Assembly: GCA_944474755.1 (NCBI GenBank)
Contig: OX104123.1
Span: 19,658,275 to 19,722,274 of the forward strand
DNA length: 64,000 nt
Reading direction: 5' to 3'
Source of the DNA: Limnoperna fortunei
Taxonomy: Eukaryota > Mollusca > Bivalvia > Mytilida > Modiolidae
Under the pieces are notes generated by a model that ran no database searches, had not been told where the DNA came from, and saw nothing but the letters and a program-made list of their open reading frames with translations. The position numbers and the translations under genes are program-made. This document shows, piece by piece, positions 1 through 10,627 of this stretch (within the stretch, counting starts at the first letter, position 1; each line of letters begins with the position of its first letter).

Positions 1-60
1 CATGATTCTGGAATTTCCTCTCTTCCAGAAAATAGACATAAATATTAGATTGATACAGAC

Positions 61-69
61 AAAGGATAT
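61..69 (-). promoter_or_regulatory. U12-type (minor spliceosome) AT-AC 5' splice site
   Basis: On the minus strand, bases directly after the RFX exon read ATATCCTTT. This is the consensus for U12-dependent 5' splice sites of the AT-AC class. The reading frame hits a stop ten codons after the exon if unspliced. The matching branch site (TTCCTTRAY type) and AC acceptor must lie left of the window, so the call rests on the donor alone. Confidence 0.7.
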
Positions 70-186
70 CTTGACTGCCCTCGCTGTCCTAGTCGCCTTG
101 GTTTAACATTGGGGAACACAGATTTCATCAACTTGCCAAAGTCTGCTGTACTCAGAGGTTTCAGATTATGAGTCTCACAATACAAC
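70..186 (-). CDS. RFX7: RFX7-like coding exon 5 (DNA-binding domain recognition region)
   Basis: Acceptor TTGGTTTTACAG. The exon completes Arg, then encodes [20 protein letters not shown] followed by [18 protein letters not shown], the core of the RFX winged helix (ADFGKxMxxVFPNxxxRRLGxRG). The 3' end is placed at CAG TCA AG before ATATCCTTT on the minus strand (plus 61-69), an exact U12-type AT-AC 5' splice-site consensus. Ordinary GT options a few bases further on are poor (TTT|GTCTGT, TCT|GTATCA). The following exon is outside the window. Confidence 0.9.
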
Positions 187-3100
187 CTGTAAAACCAAGT
201 ACATTCTAGTTTATTGTATTTACATTTTGTGTAGGTGTTTCAATGTAAGGGTCACCTGTAAAACCAAGTACAGTGTACATATTGTTTAATGTCTACATTT
301 GTATTTACATTTTTTGTATGTTCTGATATAAGTGTCATTTGTAAAGTACAGAGTACATATTGTTTATAGAGTTGTGAAATCCTTTGAATATAAGGGCCAT
401 TCTGTTGGTTCTGTATTTTGCAAGAGGAGTATTTGCTCTTTGTTCATATAACACATTTCTAAGGTATTATCTAATAATTAACTCCAAGAAATATTTTCTC
501 CGTCAAGCGATAACGAAATTTAGATGTGCACATTATATAATGCTCAGAGTGGAATATGTGAACAACTACTTGTTGTAGTCAATATATATACATTAGTTCA
601 AACATTACAGAAACCTAACAATTTAATTTACAAGTGTAATTTTACATTTTACATGTTACATCACAGAATTAGTTTTTTTTCATTCTTTCATAAAACATAT
701 TTTCTAGCCAATCTTCCGTAAAGTGGGAGAGATTGAGATAACTTTAACCAGTTTAACCCTTCCAAATCATGTGACTATTTTAACCCCACCAAATCATGTG
801 ACTATTTCCAAACTAATAGCTTATGCCCTCGTATTTCGTGTTTATCTCCAGTCATATATTTACATCATTGGCAGTTTTTGTCTCGCCTGCGACGAAAGTC
901 GCTGGAGGCGAGACATATGTATGGGAATCCGGCGGCGGCGGCGGCGGCGGCGTAAACACTTGACATCTTGCTTCATATCTTTGTAAGCCCAAGCCCTAGG
1001 TCCATCAAATTTGGTCCAGAGGTAGCTTATGATGAGTACTTGCCAGTCAGTCACCTGTCACCTGACCTTGACCTCAATTTCACGGTCCAGCGACTACGTT
1101 AAAGTTTTTGGGTTACGACAGTTCCTCTGTAACTACGCATGGTAGGATGACAATATTTGGTGTATAGGTTGCTGATGACTAGTACATGACTGTCTGGTAG
1201 GTGTCACCTGACCTTGACCTCAATTTCACGGTCCAGCGACTACGTTAAAGTTTTTGGGTTACGACAGTTCCTCTGTAACTACGCATGATAGGATGACAAT
1301 ATTTGGTGTATAGGTTGCTGATGACTAGTACATGACTGTCTGATAGGTGTCACCTGACCTTGACCTCAATTTCACGGTCCAGCGACTACGTTAAAGTTTT
1401 AGGGTTACGACAGTTCCTCTGTAACTACGCATGGTAGGATGACAATATTTGGTGTATAGGTTGCTGATGACTAGTACATGACTGTCTGGTAGGTGTCACC
1501 TGACCTTGACCTCAATTTCACGGTCCAGCGACTACGTTAAAGTTTTTGGGTTACGACAGTTCCTCTGTAACTACGCATGGTAGGATGACAATATTTGGTG
1601 TATAGGTTGCTGATGACTAGTACATGACTGTCTGGTAGGTGTCACCTGAACTTGACCTCAATTTCACGGTCCAGTGACTACGTTAAAGTTTTTGGGTTAC
1701 GACAGTTCCTCTGTAACTACGCATGGTAGGATGACAATATTTGGTGTATAGGTTGCTGATGACTAGTACATGACTGTCTGATAGGTGTCACCTGACCTTG
1801 ACCTCAATTTCACGGTCCAGCGACTACGTTAAAGTTTTTGGGTTACGATAGTTCCTCTGTAACTACGCATGGTAGGATGACAATATTTGATATATAGGTT
1901 GCTAATGAATAGTACATGACTGTCTGGTAGGTTCCACCTGACCTTGACCTCAATTTCACGGTCCAGCGACTACGTTAAAGTTTTTGGGTTACGGCTGTTC
2001 CCCTGTAACTATGCAGGGTATGGTGACAATATTTTGTATACAGGCCGCTGCTGATATTTAATGCTATTTACGTAATGCTTATGACGAAATTTATTTTCGT
2101 TACTGATGCGGAATGCAGGCGAGACGTTTTTCTGTGTCCACACTTGTCTTACCAATAAGGAGTTTTCTCTTGTACTGCAGCTTCTCTCCCCCCCACCCCC
2201 CCCCCCCCACCCCCACTTTAAAAAAATGAACACAACAACAAACTTGAAAAATTGCTGAAAATGAAAGTGATGTTTAACACCATTCAAACAAACCTGTAAT
2301 CATCGTATACATCTTGCTTTGGTAAACAGATCAGCTCGTCTTCTTCTAAATGAGATTTTATCCAGGTATAGGTCTGGGCCTGCTGGGTTCTGTTTGGTTT
2401 CTGTAATCCAACTGTGGGGGTCCTGAAATAAACACAGCTGCATCAGAAATAAAACAACAAAAATGCCCATTATAATTAAAACCAGTGCCATGAGACATGA
2501 CCAATCAGGAAGCAATAACAACCCAGGCAGCCATGTTGAATTTCCAATAAGCACAAAAACTCTAAAGAAGAGAACTATCCTGGCTTTTTTCTGCTTTATT
2601 TGGTTTAAATGTTTGTTACAGTTTCTTATAAGAAGCTGCATGTTTTTCTCGTAGGGCCCTATGTTTACAGTAGAGGCCAGCTGCCCCCCAAACACAAAAT
2701 AAGTAGAGAACCTTCTAAAATATCACAATTCATTCTGCCAAGCATTTTGTCAGAAGTAGAGTTTGAAATTTCAGCCTTTCAGCCCTGTTAGCCATGATGA
2801 ATTTCCAATTCAAATGTGTAACAGAATAGCCTGGCTTCATTTTTGCATAATTTGGTTTAAGGTATCTGGACCACAATAGACCACATGATTATATTTTGTG
2901 TTCTGGATGTCTATTATTTTTCAATTGAGCAGACCTCGGTAATGTTCCGCAAACATCAGAAATACATGTATTTTTTTAGTAACTAATTTTTTTTGCTCAA
3001 AATTGTAAACACTGACTCAAATTAAAACAATATATTATTTTGTATCATTAATTAGCAATACATTGTTTTAATCAAGCTGTATTTCTTGGTCGAAAAAAAA

Positions 3101-6100
3101 AAATGAAATGGTGACTTCAATTATGTGTCAGATACATTGAATGTCAGTGATTATTTCTGAGAAGAAGCTGTTTATACGTTTTCCCCATAGGGTTCTATTT
3201 ATTAAATTTTAAGTTCTTATTTTCAAAGTTTACTGAACTTTGAACTTAAGGTATCCGACCCATAATTGAAGTCACCGTTTAATTTTATTTTTCGACCAAA
3301 AAATACAACTTTATTAAAATCAATCTATGCTAATTAATGATACAAATTAAATATATATTGCTACTTTGAGTCAATGTTGACAGTTTTGAGCAAAAAAAAT
3401 TGGTTACTCAAATAGTATTTCCGATGTTTGCCGAACATAACCGATGCCTGCTCCATTGAAAAACAATGGACATCCGGGACACCGAATATGATCACGTGGT
3501 CCATTATGGTCCGGATACCTTAATTAACTCACGAACATCCAATTTGTAAATGAGCAAAGTTAACACATCAAAGAACTTCTTCAAAACAACCTTTACTATT
3601 ATAACGGATACCACTTACTTCCTAAAATCTTGACTAGGGGAGTCTCCTGTTGGCAGTTTAAGGTATAAAAACAGCTTTTCTACATCTGATAAACTTTTAA
3701 CTTCATTCTGAAAATAATTTCATAAACAATAAGCATGTCATTCCTATAAAGGCCAATAAAAATAAGACTTTCATCCATCATGTGGGAAAATGGGGTAAGT
3801 GGGAAGGTTTGGAGAATGCTATATTCTATTTCCTGATTTTTTGTCACAATGAGAGCTGTGAATCTTTTGTCTTGTATTTCATTCATTGGCGATTCATGGT
3901 CTAAATTTCCAGAATCAAAGTCATTTTCAAACCAGTTTTATTACATGGAAAATCACACAAACATTGTTGATCTAAAACATTCATACAAATTTCATCTCAC
4001 CAGATACCAGTATGTAAGCATATCCAATACAATTTTTCCATGTAATTTACATTTCCATGGGCCATAACTCTAACAAAAATGATCAATCAGTGCTGATTTT
4101 ATAACTTTTTTTAAAATTTCATAAAACTCTTAAAAGAAATATAAACATGACGGGACTTAAGGATCATTTTCCATATAATTAACTCTCCGGGTACTCCGGC
4201 TTCCTCCACCAATAAAAACTGGACACCATGATACAGCTGAAAATTGCTGAAAGTGGCATTAAAACATCATTCAAACAAACAAAACAAACATATTATTAAC
4301 ATTTGCACTTCACAGACATGCAGGCATGAGAAACAGGGGTTATTCGGCCCCTTTCAAAACAGCAAAAACCCATATTTTTTCCCAATTATGAAAGTGAAAA
4401 TTCCCATTTCAGGAGGTTTTGTAATCCGGTTTCTAAAAATAAATTCAATCACGCTAAGCCGAAATATTACAAACAAAATCAAAATCTGATTACTACGCGA
4501 ATATTGGTTTATAATTACTGTTCCCGGTATCTTTAGTCATAACGGCAACCAGTTAAATATTAGAGCTTGCTTGTTTTATACCAAACGCAGATTCCGGTAT
4601 GATATAAAAAAAAACTGAGATTTGGTAAGTCGCATAACTTTGTTCAATAATATGAAAGATAATTGTATGCTGCAAATAAGACAAATTATTTTATTTTTAC
4701 GATGTCCAGTAATATGGGCCGTTTTTTTGGTTCAAAAAGCTTTGTCTAGAAAAGAATAAGTCGGAGGAATACATTTGGAATGAAGCGTGACCCTGCATTA
4801 ACGTTCAAAAATGGCATTACACACGCGAAATACTACCGAAGTGGAACGATGACGTATTGTATCAAAACTAGGAAATTTAGGTTTTACGAAATTAAATATT
4901 GACCAGAGCCTTTGTGAATAGAAAATAATGAGTTTTCTTGCACCTCTAGACCCATCCATTATCGGCATTCAACCGAACCTTTGATTAGTATACGAATCGG
5001 GGTAAACTAAAATGCCAACGCAATGCACATTTTTAGAGTTATGCATATCTGATTTAGTTCTTATTCAGTCATTTATTAAGACCCCAGAACAAACGAGAGT
5101 GAAAGCAAAATCTGATGTTTGCAACTCAGTTTCTATTTAATTCCACCAAGATTTATGGAAATTTTTCTCTTAGAGTATGATGTCAGCACAGTTGGCTACA
5201 TATGTAAATTTTGATAACTTTTTCCAAAATATTTATGAAAACTGATTTGAATTTGTCAGTTTTCAGGTCACGCTTATAGATTCCATCTTGTCATTCATGA
5301 CTAATTTATACAAGAAACATTTTCGTTAAAAACATTGATGTTTAAAAGCAATGTTTTTACTTTATTCATATTTACATATTTATTGAAATTTACGTCGTAA
5401 TTTTCCCAATGAACAGGGGCCCAGGCCCCATTTGAAAAAAAGGTAGGAAAATCCCTGAGAAAGATAACAATACTTACAAAAACTGTGGATGGGTGAAAAA
5501 AAAACCAATTTACCTGAACTGTCATGTACTAGTACCAAAATAAGATACCAACTATCTTATATTTACTAATCATTCTAATCCTAATGTCACGAATATACCA
5601 TTTGCAACCAAAAAGTGGAAATCATCCTAATTTAGTTCACCACATTATTTAACATAACCCAACAGTTTACTTTTATACTTACGACTATTCTATTGATTGT
5701 ACTTTGAGCTTCACGGCTGAAACAGTGCAAAATCTTGAATTAACTTTGAAGCTACATGTTATAGATTACACTTAATACACTCAATAAAATTATTTCATAT
5801 ACCGATCAAAACAAATGTATTTATGAATTCATAGATATACTTATCATTACATTTTAATTTCTTCAAACAACAAGAAGACCTGTTTTTGGCAAACACAAAA
5901 AATCATGTCAGGCTCACAGTTTTTACAACAAATTTACAGAATTAATGTATCAGAAGATTCAGGGGTCACCACACTCTAAAAAAGTAGGGAGAAGTGACTT
6001 CTCCCTGGCAGCCAAACAGGGAGAAGTCACATCCTGTAAGGGAGACTTCAGGAGACACTAGGGAGAAGTCAGGGGGACCATACAAATAATTTATTTCGCA

Positions 6101-9100
6101 GTAGTTACATACATTTTTCATTATTTACATCAATTTCCAGGATTATTTCTCTTGTGTTTTAAAAACCATAACACACTTAGATTCAGTTTTTTTTTCTTTC
6201 TTTTTCATTATTATTCATGGTATTCATGGTATGCAATATCAAACAGCACATAACCTTTATCATTAATCAATGAAAAAAACACCAGATATAGGGACTATTT
6301 TTCTATCTACTTTAGTACAAGGTATTCACAAATAAAAATAGATCAACAAAAATATTTGTATATGTGTATACATAAACTTCATTCATGAGTACAATACTTT
6401 TTGAAAGAACTGAAGTTTGACACCAATTAAAAGTGTTTGTTTATCAAAAAAAAATTACGATTTTTCATTATGGGCCGATGTACATTATTTTCTTAGTTGT
6501 TCACTTCCGGTAATAGTAATATCCAGTAAATAAACAAATGGCGCGTAATACATTTAAAAGACATAAATCATTTGAAAATATGTTAAATACGCATATTGTT
6601 TGCCGTTTTTTTTTTATTGGAATTACACATTTCCTGATAAATTTAGTAGTCTGGGTGAAGTATTTGGACCAGATTTACAAGTATCTTATGTGAAGCATCA
6701 GGGGACTTGATGGAAATGACAGAGCGACTTCGACTTCGCTTTTGAGGCACCTTAAGGCGACTTCAGGTCCTAGTAGGGCGACTTTGTCGCCCACTTCACC
6801 CAGTGTGGTGAGCCCTGAAGATTATTACGCCCCTTTAGATACAGTCAAGGTTCACCTTGGTCATTTAGCCCCTTTAGCAGGGTTCTCCCCAGGAATTTTG
6901 GAAAGCACTGTGGTGGCGTGTTTTAAAAAGAGTCCAATTTTGCATGTAATGTTGTACATTTCATGTATTACATGCATTTGTGTGTGATTGATTGATTGAT
7001 TGATTAATGGTGTTTAACGCCCGAGCAGCAATATTTCAGCTATATTCAGGCGACATTTGTGTGTGTGTGTGTGTGTTATATCTAACACGGGGTAACTTTG
7101 TTGAATTTAATACATGTAATAAATGAGATATTATTTTTAAATAATAACATTTTTTCATTTAGTTAAGTGTGTTATTTTACACTTGTTCGTTGTTTAGTGT
7201 ATAATTCAACAAGCAATTCATATAATTTCAACTATAATTCACTTCTAGACACAGTCCGACACATTTAAAAGTTCAGTACCGTAAAAAGTTGTGTATAGTC
7301 CGCATTTACGTATTGTCCGCACCCCTTTCTTGGGCCAGAAAATTGGGGAAAAATTTCTATATGCTTGTACAATCAGCACGTAAAACATTTAAAAAACGTC
7401 TCAAGATGAAGACATTGAGTCCGACTTGGTCACGCTTTTTAACAATTTTTTACTGTTATATGTAATTTATTCTCTCTTAAAATATCATTTATATTTATAG
7501 TTTTATTCATTTCTAGTGATTGTAATAAATTAAATAAAAAATAGTGCATTCTCATAGCGTCTATTTTGATCGTTGTTAAAACGGATACTCACACATTTCG
7601 AAACCAAAACAATTTGTCAACTTTCATTTATCAATGAAAACAAAGAAAACAAAAAGATTACACGTTTTATTTTAATCCCTTAATGATTGCAATGAAAACT
7701 TCGATCTTCAAACATTTGAGGTTACATAACGACGCCATTTGCACTGTACGCAATACAGGTTACACATCCGCTATTTTCGTATCCGTTTTAATTTTTATTC
7801 GTCCTATATAATTATTATAACATTACTAAAAATAATTTAAGTAAAAATTAATATCATTCAAACGTATTTATATGGAAGTTTAAAAAAGAATCATGTTAGA
7901 ATAGAACGAAAATACCGCATATAACACAACAACAAAATGGCGACCGCCATTGACAACATTCAACGGGACGAAACACACTCTATCGAGTCCGTATTTATGT
8001 ATAATCTGCACCATTCCTTTCCAACTTAGATTAAAAGAAAAAGACCGCTGACAATACGACCCTAAATACGGTAATCAATTTTTCACAAAAAACTGGGTGT
8101 GAATAAAATTGGTTTCTCATTTAAGTGAGTTTTAATTTTAGATTATTTTCTGCAAAATTTACATTTAAGGCTGTAGAGATTTATATATATTAATTCTTTT
8201 ATTTTGTTTAAAAATATATTAAAAATGTTTGGATAGCAGTTTTTGGTCAAAATACTACACCAAGAACACAAAATACATGTATACTACATAATAAGCACTA
8301 ATGCAGGGGCCCCTTTAGATACAGTAACTGTTCGTCTTGTTCATTACGCCCCTTTAGATACAGTAACTGTTCGCCTTGGTCATTTCACCCCTTTAGATAC
8401 AGTAACTGTTCGTCTTGGTCATTATGCCCCTTTAGATACAGTAACTGTTTGCTATGGTCATTATACCCCTTTAGATACCCACCGCAGCTATTGATTTTTT
8501 TCTAATAGGTGTGCTTGCTTCTGGCGCACCTACCTGTCAATTAATCTAATTCCATCAGGTCTACAAATAGACCGATAATTGACACATAACTTCTCACTCT
8601 GTGTATGTCCCATTGTTATAGAATTTACACAATAATAGAAGAATCTGTTGAATGAACAATTGTGTAAAACGAACATAATATTGATGTCAGAGTAAGGAGG
8701 TTTAAAAAAAAATGCCTTACTGCAACAAATACTTTCAGTAAAAAATTAAATGCCAAATAAACACATATAAAAAAGCAAACAAAATAGGACGCTTTCGCGA
8801 CATATAATGCAACTTCTCCCTGTTGTCCACCCACTTCTCCCTGTTCTATCCTCACTTCTCCCCGTCAGTTTAAAAAATTGACTGCCGTGTCACGATCAGC
8901 TGTGGTTTTTTCACTGAATCCATTTCGGTCGCAGAGTACACTTTTTGCATTACCTAAACTGTTAGTATCTTTGCCTATATTTAAAAAAATTCTAAAACTA
9001 CTCTTTTTAAAATTCATACATTTTGATTATTATGTTAAGATACTTATTTAATTATTATTTTATTCAATTGTTCTTGTTCTGAATATAGGAAAATATCATA

Positions 9101-10102
9101 GGATATTGCTAGCCTGGCGCAAGGAAAACATTAAATCTTTGAATTCAAGGCTAAACAATCTGCAGCGTTCGACATTAACGGTTGTCCGATTGCCCGGGGC
9201 AAGTGAAACGAAAGTTCGGACAAGTAAAAGTTGTGCTAAGCTTGTCCGATCGGGCAAGTGAAAAATGTGGCCTAATGTCGCTGTGACACAATTTAAATTT
9301 CTTCAATCGTGTTATTCATTTGCTTAAAATAAAACACATCAATTCCGATATCATTATTCCTCTATTTCTAAACAAAAAATTTCCATCATCTAATTTTAGA
9401 ACGTCTATTGCGGGATTGGTCGATTCGAGATTAGATCATCCAATCATAAAAATTCTATGTTCGAGGTGCCTCTAGAGTCTACTATCTAACAGCTACGGAT
9501 CATGCAATGACAACGTGACCGAATACAGCTATAATTAAACCAACCAATGAGCGATCTGTATCTATTTTAGGACTTCTGATTTTGACAGGGATGTGTATTG
9601 CGGTACGTGATCAAAAGATCAAATTTGTTGAATGAAAACAGAAATAAAAAAACAACTGGATTGTGTTAACCTGCTATTTGCCTTTAATGTTTTGTGTGGA
9701 ATAAAAATTGAAATGAAAGGTATTTGGTGTTATTATTCTTTTCCCGAATTATTTTTCGGACAAGCATGTTTTTGATTCGGACAAGTAAATTTGTTACTCA
9801 ACTTGCCCGATGGGACAACTGCATGAAAAAGTTAATGTTGAACCCTGATCTGTCATGGGAAAACATACAGATAAAAATGTTTTACAATGTTACCTAAGAG
9901 AGGACTCGAGACCTTCCTCAATATGGGAAAATCTGGTCCTCGTTTCTTTCTCATTTAGTACGTTATTAGTTGGCGACATTTTGTAAACATTGGAGTCCTC
10001 GTTATTTCGTATAGCTTGTTTTGCATTTTGTGTCCAAACTCTTGGATCGATTTGCAAGACATCTACTCTAACGTTTTCATTGCATCCTAAAATACTATTC
10101 AT
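70..10102 (-). CDS. RFX7: RFX7-like transcription factor, N-terminal part (five coding exons, continues beyond the left edge)
   Basis: Minus-strand exons at 10102-9894, 5716-5683, 3707-3619, 2422-2294 and 186-70 join in phase (209+34+89+129+117 nt) to give 192 complete codons plus 2 nt. Residues about 70-110 resemble the conserved N-terminal helix of RFX5/RFX7 ([20 protein letters not shown], then LKLPTG). From about residue 126 the RFX winged-helix DNA-binding domain begins ([21 protein letters not shown]) and runs to [15 protein letters not shown], where the window cuts the gene. RFX proteins bind X-box DNA in the nucleus; RFX7 lacks the RFX1-3 dimerisation domain. The call rests on motif recognition plus head-to-head adjacency to TEX9, as I recall it in human. 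Invertebrates may have one RFX5/7 ancestor, so the paralogue label is less certain than the family. Introns are filled with mobile elements. Confidence 0.87.
187..874. other. RFX7 intron stretch without gene
   Basis: AT-rich sequence with weak local duplications: CACCTGTAAAACCAAGTACA-type text recurs at about 186-260 and 330-360. Two imperfect copies of AATCATGTGACTATTT lie near 766-807. No coding exon or conserved motif seen. Confidence 0.6.
875..2147 (+). mobile_element. 5'-hairpin dispersed element, copy A, with seven 146-bp internal repeats
   Basis: Begins with a perfect foldback at 880-914: stem GTCTCGCCT/AGGCGAGAC, inner stem GCGAC/GTCGC, GAAA loop and TGG bulge. A (GGC)n run follows at about 931-953. 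The block CCTGACCTTGACCTCAATTT then repeats exactly every 146 bp (1061, 1207, 1353, 1499, 1645, 1791, 1937). It ends with GCAGGCGAGAC (2116-2126), the complement of the 5' stem, then TCTGTGTCCACACTTGT. Homologous copies at 23271 and 40239 define the family. No ORF, so non-autonomous. The central tandem core between fixed ends recalls bivalve pearl or Helitron-like non-autonomous elements; that class is an inference. Confidence 0.85.
2294..2422 (-). CDS. RFX7: RFX7-like coding exon 4 (start of RFX DNA-binding domain)
   Basis: Acceptor GTGTTTATTTCAG, donor TACAG|GTTTGT. It encodes [16 protein letters not shown], then [20 protein letters not shown] and VYDDY, the opening of the RFX winged helix (family pattern W-I-R-x-x-L-E-E...LPKQ-E-VY-x-x-Y). 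A 131-codon minus-strand ORF overlapping this exon is in another frame and is not the product. Confidence 0.93.
2857..3523. mobile_element. Inverted-dimer MITE with TTAA flanks
   Basis: Left arm 2861-3135 and right arm 3244-3519 are ~270-bp inverted repeats (GGTATCTGGACCACAATAGA versus the complement of the right end, GGTATCCGGACCATAATGGA). TTAA lies on both sides (2857-2860, 3520-3523). The inner end of the right arm also carries TTAAGGTATCCGAC, so each arm looks like a unit with its own short terminal repeats, joined tail to tail. The TTAA target is typical of piggyBac-type MITEs; no transposase is present. Confidence 0.8.
3619..3707 (-). CDS. RFX7: RFX7-like coding exon 3
   Basis: Acceptor ATTATTTTCAG, donor GGAA|GTAAGT. 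It encodes [20 protein letters not shown] and GDSPSQDFR plus a split Lys. The [14 protein letters not shown] stretch matches the LEKLYLYLQLPSG block typical of RFX5/RFX7. Phase 0 in, phase 2 out. Confidence 0.88.
4185..4290 (+). mobile_element. SINE 3' fragment
   Basis: Contains the 3' body shared by several copies here: GGTACTCCGGCTTCCTCC, AATAAAAACTGGACACCATG, ATACAGCTGAAAATTGCTGA and a (CAAA)n tail. The tRNA-like head is absent, so it is 5'-truncated. Confidence 0.75.
4291..5682. other. RFX7 intron 2 stretch without gene
   Basis: AT-rich. GGGGTTATTCGGCCCCTTT near 4337 and GGGGCCCAGGCCCC near 5415 are small GC-rich palindromic patches, possibly ends of old elements. No exon with consistent phase and no long ORF of coding character was found. 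Confidence 0.5.
5683..5716 (-). CDS. RFX7: RFX7-like coding microexon 2 (34 nt)
   Basis: Acceptor TTTGCACTGTTTCAG and donor GTC|GTAAGTAT bound 34 nt. The exon starts with the one base needed to finish the codon split at exon 1 and ends at phase 0, as exon 3 needs. It encodes [11 protein letters not shown], which aligns with the KVDxIL helix just before EVxKFxD in RFX7. Too short for ORF prediction; found by phase and family pattern. Confidence 0.75.
5960..6816. mobile_element. hAT-like non-autonomous TIR element
   Basis: Ends CAGGGGTCACCACACT (5960) and AGTGTGGTGAGCCCTG (6816) form an imperfect TIR of the CAGGG-start type usual in hAT elements. AAGATT is repeated directly on both flanks (5954-5959, 6817-6822). 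Subterminal GGGAGAAGTCAC/GACTTC motifs occur near both ends. No transposase ORF. Confidence 0.7.
6984..7072 (-). mobile_element. SINE 3' tail, reverse, with (GATT)n and (GT)n
   Basis: The complement reads CCTGAATATAGCTGAAATAT, TTGCTGCTCGGGCGTTAAAC, ACC then (AATC)n. This is the same 3' end as the other SINE copies here. A short (GT)n run follows at about 7057-7075. Confidence 0.7.
7278..8072. mobile_element. Possible TA-flanked MITE
   Basis: Starts TACCGTAAAAAG at 7278 and ends AATACGGTA near 8072. GTCCGCATTTACGTATTGTC near the left end and AATACGACCCTAAATACGG near the right end give partial inverted similarity. TA duplication would fit Tc1/mariner, but the TIR is degenerate. Confidence 0.35.
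9163..9847. mobile_element. hAT-like non-autonomous TIR element
   Basis: The left end CAGCGTTCGACATTAACG and the complement of the right end CAGGGTTCAACATTAAC are inverted. ATCTG is repeated on both flanks. Subterminal CGGACAAGTAA/TTGTCCGAT and TTGCCCGAT motifs cluster near both ends (9180-9262, 9755-9822). No ORF. Confidence 0.65.
9894..10102 (-). CDS. RFX7: RFX7-like coding exon 1
   Basis: ATG at 10102 is the first start: an in-frame TGA lies 10 codons upstream. It gives 69 codons plus 2 nt ([17 protein letters not shown]... ending [10 protein letters not shown]) and a good donor CTTAG|GTAACA. The N-terminus is polar and low in similarity to known RFX7. The assignment comes from phase continuity with exon 2 and from position. 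Confidence 0.72.
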
Positions 10103-10627
10103 ACTACATTTAAAGTTTAAGTATCGTTTTCAAAGGTATAAAATTCTGATATTTCTTTAAATTCTTTAAAATTAGTAGACTCCATTGTTTGGTATTCCTT
10201 ATGCGCATGCTCAAATAACAAAACGTAAATTTGTGTCGTAAAACTTAAGAATACAAATATTGATAGCATACAAACTTAGTCATATAAAAATTTTGTTTTT
10301 TGTTGATATTTGAATTTATCTAGGTTCTTTTTTTATTAAGGATGATTGTTAGATAAAAAACGACACCCTGATATGCAAATTAGGTCTATTAATCCCGAAT
10401 GCGAGACAACTCGGACCGCGAACAACGGATCGTGACAACTCGGACCGTAATAGGACAAGACCAATTTTGGGAGACGCAAGAGATTAAATACAACTACAAA
10501 AAAGACCTGGATATCACATCAAAACCAGGAAGTTGCCAACACGACATTAACGAAGAGACCACAGAGATGGATATAGGGGCCTTGGGAGGCCTGCGTCCAT
10601 AAACGGTTCCTACAGATTCCTACAGAA

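Larger units (their letters stand above)
6823..8480 (+). repeat. 38-bp tandem repeat, apparently split by a 1.4-kb insertion
   Basis: Copies of CCCCTTTAGATACAGTAACT...GGTCATTACG occur at 6830-6880 and again at 8308-8480 (about five copies). The intervening 6880-8307 looks like inserted DNA: it starts CAGGGTTCTCCCCAGG at 6879 and contains a reverse SINE tail and a TA-flanked element. The right boundary of the insertion is not resolved. Confidence 0.65.

Noticed and set aside
923..955. CpG island promoter at the GGC run
   Set aside because: The GC-rich patch is short and belongs to the 5'-hairpin dispersed element, which recurs at 40234.
2300..2695. 131-codon minus-strand ORF ([13 protein letters not shown]...)
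   Set aside because: It overlaps the real RFX7 exon (2294-2422) in the wrong frame and otherwise reads through an intron.
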